Assembly: GCA_023362775.1 (NCBI GenBank)
Contig: JALMGJ010000019.1
Coordinates: 1,758,501-1,822,500, forward strand
Reading direction: 5' to 3'
DNA from: Charina bottae
Taxonomy: Eukaryota; Chordata; Lepidosauria; Squamata; Charinaidae
DNA length: 64,000 nucleotides
The translations under genes and the position numbers were made by a program. The notes below the pieces were generated by a model. The model was not told the DNA's origin, did no database searches, and saw only the letters and a program-made list of their open reading frames with translations. Positions 43,225 through 53,130 of the stretch are shown here, piece by piece (within the stretch, counting starts at the first letter, position 1; the number at the start of each line of letters is the position of its first letter).

Positions 43225-43284
43225 TCTGCCTTTATTTATTTTTTAGATTCCTACCCTGCTGGACTCTAATCAGACTTTCAGTGG
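43225..43284 (-). mobile_element. Possible L2-like tail
   Basis: Minus strand tgtaaaccaccactgaaag, ccagcagggtagga and aataaataaa are a weak match to the L2-type end. Confidence 0.35.
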
Positions 43285-43464
43285 TGGTTTACAAATAAGA
43301 GGGTTTGCTTGATGTGCCTTCCTCTTAGCTCGTTTCTCCCTTTCGCACTGTACTTGTGCTTCTTCAAAGTCTGTAGCGCCTTTAATAAAGGCTGACCTCC
43401 AATTGAAATGTTCATGAGTTAGGGCTGCCCAGTTCTCAATGCTGATCTTACATTGAAGAAGCAC
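43285..43464 (-). pseudogene. LINE C-terminal fragment, inverted half
   Basis: Encodes FNWRSAFIKGATDFEEAQVQ followed by a basic segment with EKRAKRKAHQANP. It breaks off before the zinc finger. Confidence 0.5.
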
Positions 43465-43615
43465 GAGTACAGGGCGAAAAGGAGAAAAGAGCTAAAAGGA
43501 AGGCACGTCAGGCAAACCCTCATCATGACCGTCTCCCACCCGGAAACCTATGCCCTCACTGTGGGAGGTTGTGCGGATCCAGAATTGGCCTTTACAGCCA
43601 CTTACGGATCCACTG
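43455..43615 (+). pseudogene. LINE C-terminal C2H2 zinc finger
   Basis: In the frame ending with TAA at about 43613 it reads EEARVQGEKEKRAKRKARQA, then LCPHCGRLCGSRIGLYSHLR, then IHC and stop. Cys and His spacing (C-x2-C-x12-H-x3-H) fits a C2H2 finger, which in such LINEs closes the ORF. All four ligands are present. Confidence 0.6.
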
Positions 43616-43699
43616 TTAAGATTTTACCCTTGGAAGACAATCTTACTCAGCTATGAGTGATCGCCAAGACAGACAAGACAAATAAGATAAAGCACAATA

Positions 43700-45500
43700 C
43701 ATTAAAAAAAAAACACTAACAATCCAAGAGCAACAAAATGTAACCCAAACCCATAAAACATGAAACCGCAAACAACCTGGCATCGCAACCGAAACACCTT
43801 CTGGAAGAGTTCTGTCTTCTTCTGGGAGGTAGCCAAGGTAGGAGCTGATCTGACCTTGAAAGGAGGCCATTCTAGACACCTGGTTTTGCCACTGAAAAAC
43901 AACACCTCTGGGGGTCAGCCCCCTTGACTTTCCGGAAATGGGGAACAATCAACTGCTTATCTTGACATGACCAATTCCAGTGGGGACATGCCGTCCTGTC
44001 GGTAACTGAGGCCAAGCCAGAAAGGGCTTTATAGGTTACCGGCACTTTAAATTGCATCCAGCCAAAGCAACCTATACAGCAGAGCTTTCCAAACTTTTCA
44101 TGTTGGTGACACGCTTTTTAGACATGCATCATTTCACGACACAGTCTTACAGCAGGGCATCATTTCGCGACACACACTTACAGCAGGGCACAAGGCAGGC
44201 ACTAGGATCTGCGTGGAATCACAGTAGGTTTGAAGGCAGCAAGGCACAAGGCAGGCACTAGGACCTGCGCGGAAAAACAGCAGGTTTGGAGGCAGCAAGG
44301 CACAAGGCAGGCACTAGGACCTGCGCGGAAAAACAGCAGGTTTGGAGGCAGCAAGGCACAAGGCAGGCACTAGGACCTGCGTGGAAAAACAGCAGGTTTG
44401 GAGGCAGCAGGGCACAAGGCAGGCACTAGGACCTGCGCGGAATCCTGGCAGGGCAGGTTTGGAGGCAGCAAGGCACAAGGCAGGCACTAGGACCTGTGCG
44501 GAATCCTGGCAGGGTTCGGAGGCAGCAGCAGCCGCGACACACCCAGACACTGCAGCCGACACACTAACGTGTCCCGACACACAGTTTGGAAAGCTCTGCT
44601 ATACAAGGTCCACATACAGGTGTAACATGCTCCTAATGGTGACTTCTGGTGAGCATGTGAGCTGTTGTATTTACTTCTAACTGAAGCTTCAGGATGGTTT
44701 TTAAAGGCAGCTCTATGTACAGCATTGGCAGTAGTCTAAATGAGTGATGATGACAGTCACTGTAGCTAAGTCCTCTCATCCCAGAAGGCCACAACTGACA
44801 CACCATCCGAAGCTGGGCAAAGGCCTCCACTTGCTGCTCCAGCAGGAGCCGTGAATTCAGGAAGACCCCCAAGTTGTGAACCTGCTCCCTTGGGGAAGTG
44901 CCTCCCCATTCACAGTCAATTCTAGGGCTGAAAGAGAAATCTGATGTACAAACAACAATTCTGTCTTGCTAGGGTTCCATTTCAGCCTGGTCTCTCCCAT
45001 CCAACCTCCAGCCATCAAGACAAGTCTTCAACAGGAGCTCCAGCGTGGTCTGGGGTCTTGATTAAAGCTGGGTGTCATCAGCATACTGAAGATGCCAGAC
45101 TCCAAATTGCTGAATGACCTTCCTCAGTGGCTTAAATAGCAGAGGGGAAGGAGCTGACGCTGGTGGAACCCCACACAGCAGTAACCACCAAGCCAAGCTC
45201 TCCTTCCCTGCCACCACTGACTAGAACCACACACTGGGGAAGGAGTGACCCCAATTCCCAACTTTCACAGACAGTCCAAAAAGATATGATGGTTGATGGT
45301 ATCAAAGTTACTGAGAGGTCCATAAACACCAGGACATTTGTACTACTTAGAGGGAGAGAGGCCACTCAGGTTTATTTTGTCCAGAGCTCCAGATGTTGCT
45401 TTCTACCAGAAGTCAACCAGGCCCTCAACAGATTTGCTCACCAGATGGATTCACCAACAAACAGATTTGCCATTAGTTGCCTGATAACTTCTTGAATATT
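43700..45500 (-). mobile_element. Old L2-clade LINE, interrupted by a hAT element
   Basis: Heavily mutated minus-strand copy. It includes the equivalent of LLVFLDLSV...TI (45365-45270), the caaagttgtgaac/ccccaagttgtgaacctgct block (LGV-LLDS region) and aggcagctctatgtacagca (the NALYIELPLK region). The hAT copy at 44080-44598 splits it. With stops and indels throughout, it is much older than the 11.2-kb copy. Confidence 0.7.
44080..44598 (-). mobile_element. hAT element, VNTR family, copy 4
   Basis: Ends CAGAGCTTTCCAAACT and AGTTTGGAAAGCTCTG; flanks ctatacag (44072-44079) and ctatacaa (44599-44606), 7 of 8. Six internal units. The left subterminal block (catcatttcgcgacacac) is duplicated. Inserted in the old L2. 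Confidence 0.88.
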
Positions 45501-45879
45501 AATAATGGCTGCTTGAGGCATTCTTCTTAGTGCCATGTCACTAGTCCCAATATATATATATATGTTTCTTCTGTATTGCTATTTTACAAAGCTATGCATT
45601 CATTTTATATCTCTTTGCTTAACCTCTCACCTTTCATTACTTGTCTATAGTTGCAAATTATCAAATCAATCCTTTGTTGATAGAACTAGGTGTTTTAGTG
45701 ATAAATGAACAGGAGCTTGCTACAACATACACTGTCCGTCTAAATTTTTTAAGACTTTCTTCAGTGAATGTAAGATCATAACTATCTGAAAGCATATTAT
45801 GAAGTTAAACAGTCTATTTGTGATCAGTTCCTGGATGGAACACCATAAATAAAATAATGAATTTTTTAAAGATTTTTTT
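45501..45879. other. Unassigned sequence
   Basis: Nothing recognised except (AT)n at about 45551-45564. Confidence 0.5.
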
Positions 45880-46106
45880 TATCCTGCCTTTTTTATTTTT
45901 ATAAATAACTCAAGGCGGGGAACATACCTAATACTCCTTCCTCCTCCTATTTTCCCCACTACAACAACCCTGTGAGGTGAGTTGGGCTGAGAGGGAGTGA
46001 CTGGCCCAAAGTCACCCAGCCAGCTTTCACGCCTAAGGCGGGACTAGAACTCTCGGTCTCCTGGTTTCTAGCCTGATGCCTTAACCACTAGACCAAACCA
46101 GCTCAT
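45880..46106 (-). mobile_element. MIR-like tRNA SINE
   Basis: Minus strand: gctggtttggtctagtggtt, gagttctagtcccgcc, tgggtgactttgggccagtc, ctcacctcacagggttgttg and a ccgccttgagttattta tail. Confidence 0.75.
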
Positions 46107-46904
46107 TTAATACATTTATTAAATAAATACATCTAATAAATCAGATAATGCAGATGTAGCCCAGGGACCTATTCAGTGTTATTTTTATTTGGAGCAAGAG
46201 AAAAACAGCTTTTCTTGTGATAACTGCAAAATCAAATGTAAGAATGTTAAAGAGATTAAGAAATTAAAATATTAAGAGAATAAATATTAAGAGATAAATA
46301 TTTCAGGAATTCCTTCTTGATTTGGCTAATATGACTAGGGAGATATTGCTGCATTTATCATCCATCCATCCTCAGACAATAAACCATTCAATCCCATATA
46401 CATGTACAATCTCAAGAGTCATGATTTTAATATTGACATTGCATTTTCTACATTTCTCAACTATACCGTGGCCCAGACTGACGTTTTTCTTCAGTGCTCC
46501 AAACATCTCCTGATTTTGCAATGTTTATTTAACACTGTTTTCAGTCCCCCCTCAAATAATTTTTCACAGTACTGGCTAAGTTTTGTTTCTTCCTAACTCA
46601 ATGGAAGGTTGGAAAGAAATGCCATGTCAAAGAGGCATAGGACTCTGTCTCTCTGTCCATCAGCAGGATAACTCTCTAGAAACAGAATAGAACAGGACAA
46701 GATTTCGCATGGTGGGAAAAGCCAATAAAAGTAAACTCAAGTTCAAAAATGGGTTGGATCCAGCCAGGGGTTGCGGAGAAAAAAATCTAGAAAAAAATCC
46801 CCACGGCATCTCTATGGGAGAGACAGTTGGGAAGTGACTCCCTTTTGTAGTTAGGCAGCAACATCAGTTGCCTGTGAGGATCAGTGGAGACATGGATTTT
46901 GATT
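46107..46904. other. Unassigned sequence
   Basis: No gene or repeat recognised. Confidence 0.5.
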
Positions 46905-46968
46905 TATTTATTTATTTGTCAAATTTATCACCGCCCATCTCTACAAAAGTAGACTCTGGGCGGTTTGT
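46905..46968 (-). mobile_element. L2 LINE 3' end stub
   Basis: Minus strand aaaccgcccagagtctact and gagatgggcggtgataaatt with an (AAATA)n tail; the same subfamily as 41210-41300. Confidence 0.7.
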
Positions 46969-47040
46969 GTCTTAATCACTGGTGGTGTGCAAAACAAGAC
47001 AGCATTTCACAAACCACTGAAATTTATTTGCAATATTATT

Positions 47041-47527
47041 TTATTTATTTATTCATTTATTTATACTTATATTTATACCCCGCCCATTTCCTCCCTAACG
47101 GAGGACTATGAGCGGCTTACATACATTGTTATACATTTTCCATTATACAATTTTTACTTAATCCACGCGCAAGGGGAGGGGGTAAGGGAACCGACTCTTC
47201 CTGGCTTTCCGGAGTACATGTCCCAAGGTGCCTTGTGTCGGAGCCGGCTGCTGACATCCTGTAGGTATTGTTGCTTCCGGGATCTGCCGCCATTCGAAAG
47301 ATCTTCCGTCCGATGGAACCTGACCCCCGACAGGACAGGACGCCAGCAAATTAGCCCACTTAAGGTGGTACCCATTTATCTACTTGCAAAGCTTTCGAAC
47401 TGTTGGGTCGACAGGAGCTGGGACTAGCAACGAGAGCTCACCTCGTTGCGCGGGGATTCGAACTGCCGACCTTCCAACCGGCAGCCCTACAGCTTCAGCG
47501 GTTTAACCCGCTGAGCCACCGCGTCCC
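47041..47527 (-). mobile_element. tRNA-derived SINE with L2-like tail
   Basis: Minus strand head ggggacgcggtggctcagcg with A box TGGCTCAGCGGG, then cagttcgaatccc as the B box, the shared body (gagctc, agttcgaaagc, gtagataaatgggtaccac), a family-specific middle, and the tail gccgctcatagtcctcc, ggaaatgggcggggtataaa. Same family as 22823-23341. Confidence 0.75.
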
Positions 47528-48730
47528 CAAAGTCTCATATAATAAAATAATAGTCACGGATATTTTCACATGTGTCTTAAAGTTTGATACTGGACTGAGA
47601 TGCAATAGATTTATGCATGAATAGACCAGTGGAGCCATCAATTCCACAGTATTTCTATATATAATTTGCAGTTTGGCTGTGTGTCCCTAAATAGCTTTCC
47701 CTCTATGGTGGTGTCCCGTCTTCTGCCTTCTGCCTTCCTTAGGAACATGAATGCTATCTGTGTGGTAGCAATAACGCCACACTAATTAATTAATTAGTGT
47801 TAATTAGTGTTAATTAATTAATTAATTATTAGTTATTAATCATTAGTGTTATTAATTAAATACTAAATTGTTTCTCACTATCCTCAGGCTCTGAATTAAA
47901 CAGAAAACACTCAACAAATTTTGGTTATAGAGCGATGCATATTTCTAGTAGAGAAGTGAAAATAAGGCTTAAATGATTTTCCATTTCAAAGACACCCACA
48001 TCCCATTCTGCTGATCCAAGCCACAACCATCAGATTCATCTCAAAATTAACTGGGTTATTCAGAAAGCTGCAGGTCTCCTTTGACCTTAGAATTGCATTT
48101 ACAAAAACCCTGTTGGCCTTGAAAGGTTGCTGACATAGGCATGGTTTGTGTGGATTGGAAAGAGACTGCAAACTCTCAAGCAAACACCTTGGAGAGTTTT
48201 TTGGCTTGTTGCATCACAGGTCTAGAAGCCTGCAGAATCAGCAATTTGGAGAGACCCGCAGCCAAAGGAAAAAAAGAAAAAGGGAAAGGAAAGGAAACGT
48301 AGATCATTACTGGCCAGAAAAAACGAACTTACTTCTTTGTGTGTCCTTTTCCATTTTTCCTCTGGTTTCTTTTGCTTGTTTCGTTCCATTGAGGAATTCT
48401 GAATTAGATATAAAATACATATTTGTTTTATTTTGTTATGAAACAATAGATTATAGTTATGATTTCAGAAGCAATTACTTGATGAAGAAAAAAAAAGAGG
48501 TCTCTGCTATTCCATAAATCAGGGCCATCAATCTGACATTAACCAACATCAGGGCCTCTATGGCGTCCTCACTCCTGTCCTTAAATTAAAATTAAAATAG
48601 CCAATGCATTAAAAAAAAAGGGAATAGGCAAAATCTCAGAGGACACTGAATTGCACATAGCTGGGTAGTTCAGTTCAAAGCCTTGCAATGTCTGGCATGA
48701 AACACAGATCCCTCAAGGTCTTGCCACAAA
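47528..48730. other. Unassigned sequence with TTAA-rich tract
   Basis: No gene recognised. A TAAT/TTAA/TTAG tract at about 47778-47862 is a degenerate simple repeat. Confidence 0.5.
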
Positions 48731-48823
48731 GGAAGGAAGGAAGGAAGGAAGGAAGGAAGGAAGGAAGGAAGGAAGGAAGGAAGGAAGAAGGAAAGGAAGG
48801 AAGGAAGGAAGGAAGGAAGGAAG

Positions 48824-48886
<63 letters not shown>

Positions 48887-48890
48887 AAAG
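48731..48890. repeat. (GGAA)n(GAAA)n microsatellite
   Basis: About 90 bp of GGAA units run into about 65 bp of GAAA units. The open frames on both strands are by-products. Confidence 0.98.
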
Positions 48891-49095
48891 CTCATGCAAG
48901 ATCTTGTGAAATGTTGGCATTCTTGCACAAGGTGTAGTAAGATCTAGGGGTGACATTCTGGAGGCTCTAATATTATTTCAGGCTATTACCCAGGACTCTG
49001 CAATAGAACTTGGACCTTGAAAAAAATCCTTACTTCTACAGAAGCAAATTATTCTGAAATATATCCAAATATTTTATTGCCCAATCAATAATGGT

Positions 49096-49245
49096 GATGC
49101 CAGAAAAATCCTGCAAGTCTGCCGCTTTGTGCCGGATGGAAGAAAAATCAAGCAAACTCATCACTTTATACTAGATGCCAGAAAAATCATGCGAGTTATA
49201 TGGGATGCCAGAAAAATCACACAAAGTTGCCACTTTGTTGTACTG
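49096..49245. repeat. 39-bp minisatellite, about four units
   Basis: Units start at 49096, 49135, 49174 and 49204 with gatgccagaaaaatc (second unit gatggaagaaaaatc). The first two are exactly 39 bp, the third is shortened to 30 bp, the fourth is 42 bp. Confidence 0.8.
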
Positions 49246-49820
49246 GTGGTAAAGCTTTTGGGATGGATTAGCTGACATGCTTATATAATCTGGCAAAGTA
49301 TCTGAGAATGTACAATGGTGAGCACAGGTCATCAGGCTTCCAGATAGTGTCTGGAAGCAATTAAGAAGTCTGTTGGGGTAAATTCATTTAAAGATACAGG
49401 GCTGAAATCTACCCGACCCCAAATAAAATGGAGTGTTCTTTGTTAGAGGCATCCATCCTTGGCAGAAACCAGCAACTGGCTCAGAGTATGTATTGCAACT
49501 ATGACCTCTTAAGGCATGACAGCAAGGAATGATAAAAACAAAAAAAAAGGGGAGGGGGACAGAATCATAAAATCCGATGGGGCTAGGAATGGTTTCTCTC
49601 TAATTACCCTCATTTGCTTTTTGTTGAGCGCACTGGACCGATGGGCAATTTTGAACAACCCAACTTGGCACCAGTCGAGAATTTCTGCCTCCCCTCTCCC
49701 TACGTTGTGCTGTTTGTTTAAAGCATTGACTGCTTTGCTTTAACCACAGGCTGAACTGTATTTCCTGCTTCCTGGTTATTCCCTCCAAACAATAGCAGAG
49801 GCCATAGAAGGTGCCGTATT
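49246..49820. other. Unassigned sequence downstream of candidate gene end
   Basis: If the exons below are real, the part next to 49820 would be 3'UTR on the minus strand. No AATAAA was seen close by. Confidence 0.35.
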
Positions 49821-50041
49821 TCATCCTCGTTCTTCTGAGTCAGCTTCTTTTTCCGTGAAGTGAACAATCACTGCACTGAAGTCTCTGGGAATTTTGCCAT
49901 CGATTTCAGCGAAGGCTCCAAGAGATGCAGAGCTTATATGCTGAAGGAGAATTTGCTTCTCTGATTGGGATGGTACTAGGGCACAGGTGTAGATCCCCCA
50001 GTACAGTCCTTCAACATTGTTTCTGAGGATGAATGCTGAGC
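49821..50041 (-). CDS. Candidate terminal coding exon, product unknown
   Basis: After the acceptor ttgttcgcgtttag a frame of 72 codons runs to TGA at 49821-49823. It reads like normal globular protein, for example SAFILRNNVEGLYWG and LGAFAEIDGKIPRDFSAVIV, and ends with an acidic EKEADSEERG. There are no repeats or low-complexity stretches. It begins in the phase left by the exon at 50191-50313. I do not recognise the family. It could also be a chance open frame. Confidence 0.35.
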
Positions 50042-50190
50042 CTAAACGCGAACAAAACAAAGCATTTTTAAAAACTCTACAATAATCCCTCTGGACTTAA
50101 ATTTTACCATTCCACCAGCCTTGAAATATGCAAAAGGAGAGATGGGGGAGTCAGTTCTCACAGTTCAACCAGATTCAGCAGTAGTGCTAC

Positions 50191-50313
50191 CAGATGGGAA
50201 GAAAGGCTGCCTGTCGATCTGGTGAACTACTGTATATGAATAATTTCCACCCTCCTGAATTGTAAGAAAAAGCATAATTCTCAGTCTGCACAGATGATGT
50301 GGACTTGTAGAGG
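50191..50313 (-). CDS. Candidate penultimate coding exon, product unknown
   Basis: A 123-bp segment with a good acceptor (tttcttttacag) and a donor GTAGCA, followed by a 149-bp intron with GT-AG ends. The phase (two bases, 40 codons, one base) joins to the next exon without a shift. The joined frame includes IQEGGNYSYTVVHQIDRQ, a plausible protein sequence. A second frame of this segment is also open, so the reading is not certain. Upstream exons were not found. Confidence 0.32.
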
Positions 50314-50778
50314 CTGTAAAAGAAATAATGAGACTTTTGTTCATTGCAGCAAAGAGAAGGAGATGGCAATGACTCCCCCCCCCCAAATAATACCTTCAAA
50401 ACTCCCAAATTTTGGCCAGGAAACCAAAGTTACATTACTGGCAGATCAATGGCAGTTCAACTGAGCAAGTATTGTTGTAAATACCTGGGTGTAGTTTACT
50501 GGCTCAAGGAAGGCTCATGGAACAGATACTGTATGGCACAGAATTTTGCTTTCCTTAAGATTTTTTGAATAGGTAGGGTTGGAAAAAACCCCAACAACAA
50601 ACAAAATAGAAAGCTGGTGTATTCTGGAACTGTGTCCACACAACATCCTTCACCTGATTACTCAATGAACCCATTTTCTGGATTTGCACATATAGTAGAT
50701 GGGAAGAAATCTCATCGCCAAAGCTTCAGCTGCTAAAGATTTTAAAAAAAAAATGAAACTGGACCTGCTTGTCTAGCC
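50314..50778. other. Unassigned sequence
   Basis: No clear exon or repeat was identified. Confidence 0.45.
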
Positions 50779-51036
50779 CAGCCTTTCTCAAATTTTTGAC
50801 CCTGGAGGAACCCTTGAAATATTTTTCAGGCCTCGGGGAACCTCTGCACATTCAGGCTCAAATATAGGCCAGAAGTTACAAAATTATTATATTTGTTTCA
50901 TGGTATGCCTGTATATATGCATTAACAGTGTTCTTCAACTAAAAATAATGAATGAAACTTACTTCTTTAATGTGAAGTTGCCCAAATTTAATTTTTTTAA
51001 AAAAAAATTGTGATCTTCCAGGGAACCCCTAGTGAT
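50779..51036. mobile_element. hAT element, family B, copy 2, one end missing
   Basis: Left end CAGCCTTTCTCAAATT and the interior match the copies at 36692 and 55715, but the sequence breaks off after gggaacccctagtga, before the right TIR. Confidence 0.75.
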
Positions 51037-52269
51037 TAGACACTTGATTAGTTCCTTAACCTTAATTGACATAATAAAAGACTTGTAAAGACTTCTTCTG
51101 GGATCAGTATCTTCATTCGGATAGGGAATTAAGCCTCTCACACTCTATTAAGCCATGGAAATGGCAAGAAAGCTGAGTAAAGTTGCAAGGAAGCTACCAA
51201 GCTGGATCACCTACCAAGATGGATCACCCACGAGTAAGTGGTGTGTATCTGCACAACAGTAGGGACTGTGAGGCTCAGAGATCCCTGTGCATATATATGT
51301 GAGTTTGTATTCCATTACAGCACATAATACAGCATACACAATACAGCATAACCCAACTAAATGGGTTAGATTCACACAGCATTCTAAACTACACTTAAAA
51401 AAAAGCACCCAAGGATGGACGGCATTAATCAAGATTAGCATGTGTAAATGCAGGCTCTTTAACTGACCTGGATAAAGTGTGTATGGATAAAAGAAACTGG
51501 ACAATATCATGCTAGACAGGGCAAAGATTTAGCATTAGGTAGCTTTCTGTGTTCCTAATTTACTCCAGTCTCCAGAGATGTGTTCTAAAGAGTTAAGAAT
51601 CACCTCCTCTTCACCCTTTCCCCTTAACTTTCCAAAATTTCACATGATCTAAAATATGTTAGTAAAACATGTTAATCAGTGTTTATCTCTGGCAGAGTAG
51701 CTGGCAGCTGGTTTGTGCAATATATTTTCCCGTCCAAGTTTCTTGCCGGAAAAAGTTAAGAGGAATTACACACCATGGGAAAGTGACTGACCTTATCTGA
51801 GAGCTGAGTCTTTAAGTTTGACTGTACATGTCATTCTTTCATATAGAGTCATAGGAACCCAAGAACCAGGCAGTTGGCTAATCAAATGTTTTGCCAGTGC
51901 CTGACCTGAGGAAAAGACCCTGAGGATCGTAGAGGGGATATCAGTTGCGTTGATAGCTTGGTGGGTGGGCTATCTGGGCTGATATAAGCACAGCCCAGTC
52001 ATTTTGCAGCTAATTAGGGTTCAATCTGATTTAGTTAACTTGTATCTGGGATATACCACTTCAGATGAACTCTATACATCTACTCAGGTAAATTAGTGCC
52101 AGTTTTACGGCCTTTGAGATCTTCGGTGAAATCGTGCTTACTTCGGCCTCTAATACTATTGGAAAGTAACACTCCTGCAATTATTTTATTAGTCACCAGG
52201 CTGCTATTTTTAATACATAAGCTCACTCACTGGATATGTTTGGTTATGTTGTCCTAAAACTAAATGCAT
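51037..52269. other. Unassigned sequence
   Basis: No gene or repeat recognised. Confidence 0.5.
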
Positions 52270-52317
52270 ATTGTGATGTAGTGGCTAAAGTGTTGGCCTT
52301 GGTGTCTGAAGGGGGTG

Positions 52318-52818
52318 GCGGTGGTAAAAAAAAATATCAAGATGGCGGCCATGTGATTGAAGCTCCACCCCTTTGTAGATGCACATACCTGAGGGACCGT
52401 CTCGTCCCGATAACGTCGGCCCGCCCCACCCGTGCATGCAGAGAGGGCATGCTTCGGACCCCCTCAACAAGAGAATTCCATCTATCGGGGTCCAGGAGGC
52501 GTGCCTTCTCTGCGACAGCGCCCGCCTTGTGGAATATCCTGCCCCCGGAGGTGAGACTGGCCCCCTCCCTCCTGGCCTTTCGGAAGGCCCTTAAGACCTG
52601 GCTCTGCCGCCTGGCCTGGGACGACAGAGGCGGGAGTGCCTCCTGGGGTTGGCTGGCCCCGTAGCCCCATGATCCATTCTGCGGGTCCTAATCCATCTTG
52701 GATTTTATTTTATTTATTTTATGATTGTGAGATATTTTGTATAGTTTTTAAATTTTATTTATTGTAACCCGCCCAGAGTCCCTTGCATGGGAGATGGGCG
52801 GGGAATAAATTTGAAAAA

Positions 52819-52853
<35 letters not shown>

Positions 52854-52930
52854 ATAGTGTTGATGCAAGTACAAAAGAGGCGGGGTTTCATTCATGTGGT
52901 TATGACTGCCAACTTGACTTTTTTTTACCC
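52318..52930. mobile_element. Inverted-repeat DNA element enclosing an L2
   Basis: Left arm ggtggtaaaaaaaaatatca and aagatggcggccatgtgatt (to 52388) is an imperfect inverted match of the right arm (about 52860-52930, ending cttgacttttttttaccctc). Arms are about 65-70 bp and roughly three-quarters identical. ggtgtctgaaggg before and gggtgtccaaggg after may be its target duplication. Superfamily unknown. Confidence 0.5.
52384..52855 (+). mobile_element. L2 LINE, 5'-truncated, nested
   Basis: Starts at acctgagggaccgtctcgtc and runs to the (AAAT)n tail. Nearly identical to 6520-6980, with an open C-terminal frame up to the stop at 52662-52664 (MLRTPSTREFHLSGSRRRAF is a recognisable part). The tail has about twelve AAAT units. 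Confidence 0.85.
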
Positions 52931-53130
52931 TCCCTGAGAACAACCCTGGGTGTCCAAGGGACTCCCTGGTTCAAGTCCACCCTTAGCTCCAGAAATGCAC
53001 CGGGTGAATTTTTGTCAAGCGTCCTGTCTCAGTCCAGCTTACCCAAGGGTGGTAGTTGTGGGAAGCATTGGAGGAGGGAGCATTAGGTACGCTACCCTGT
53101 CTCCTCCAGGAAAGACAGTATAGAAATCTA

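Larger units (their letters stand above)
43285..43690. mobile_element. Inverted 3' end of a zinc-finger-bearing LINE
   Basis: The same coding segment occurs twice head to head: on the minus strand (43464-43285) and on the plus strand (43455-43615). The plus half continues to a stop and a 3' end (cttactcagctatgagtgat). I recognise the encoded tail as that of a vertebrate non-LTR retrotransposon, but not its clade. The arrangement suggests twin priming. Confidence 0.55.
52270..53130 (+). mobile_element. MIR-like tRNA SINE interrupted by a nested insertion
   Basis: The head tgatgtagtggctaaagtgt is at 52274 onwards; the rest resumes at about 52945 with tgggtgtccaagggactccc, tggttcaagtcc and the ctgtctcagtccagcttacc block. 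The interrupting part contains an inverted repeat that encloses an L2. Confidence 0.55.
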
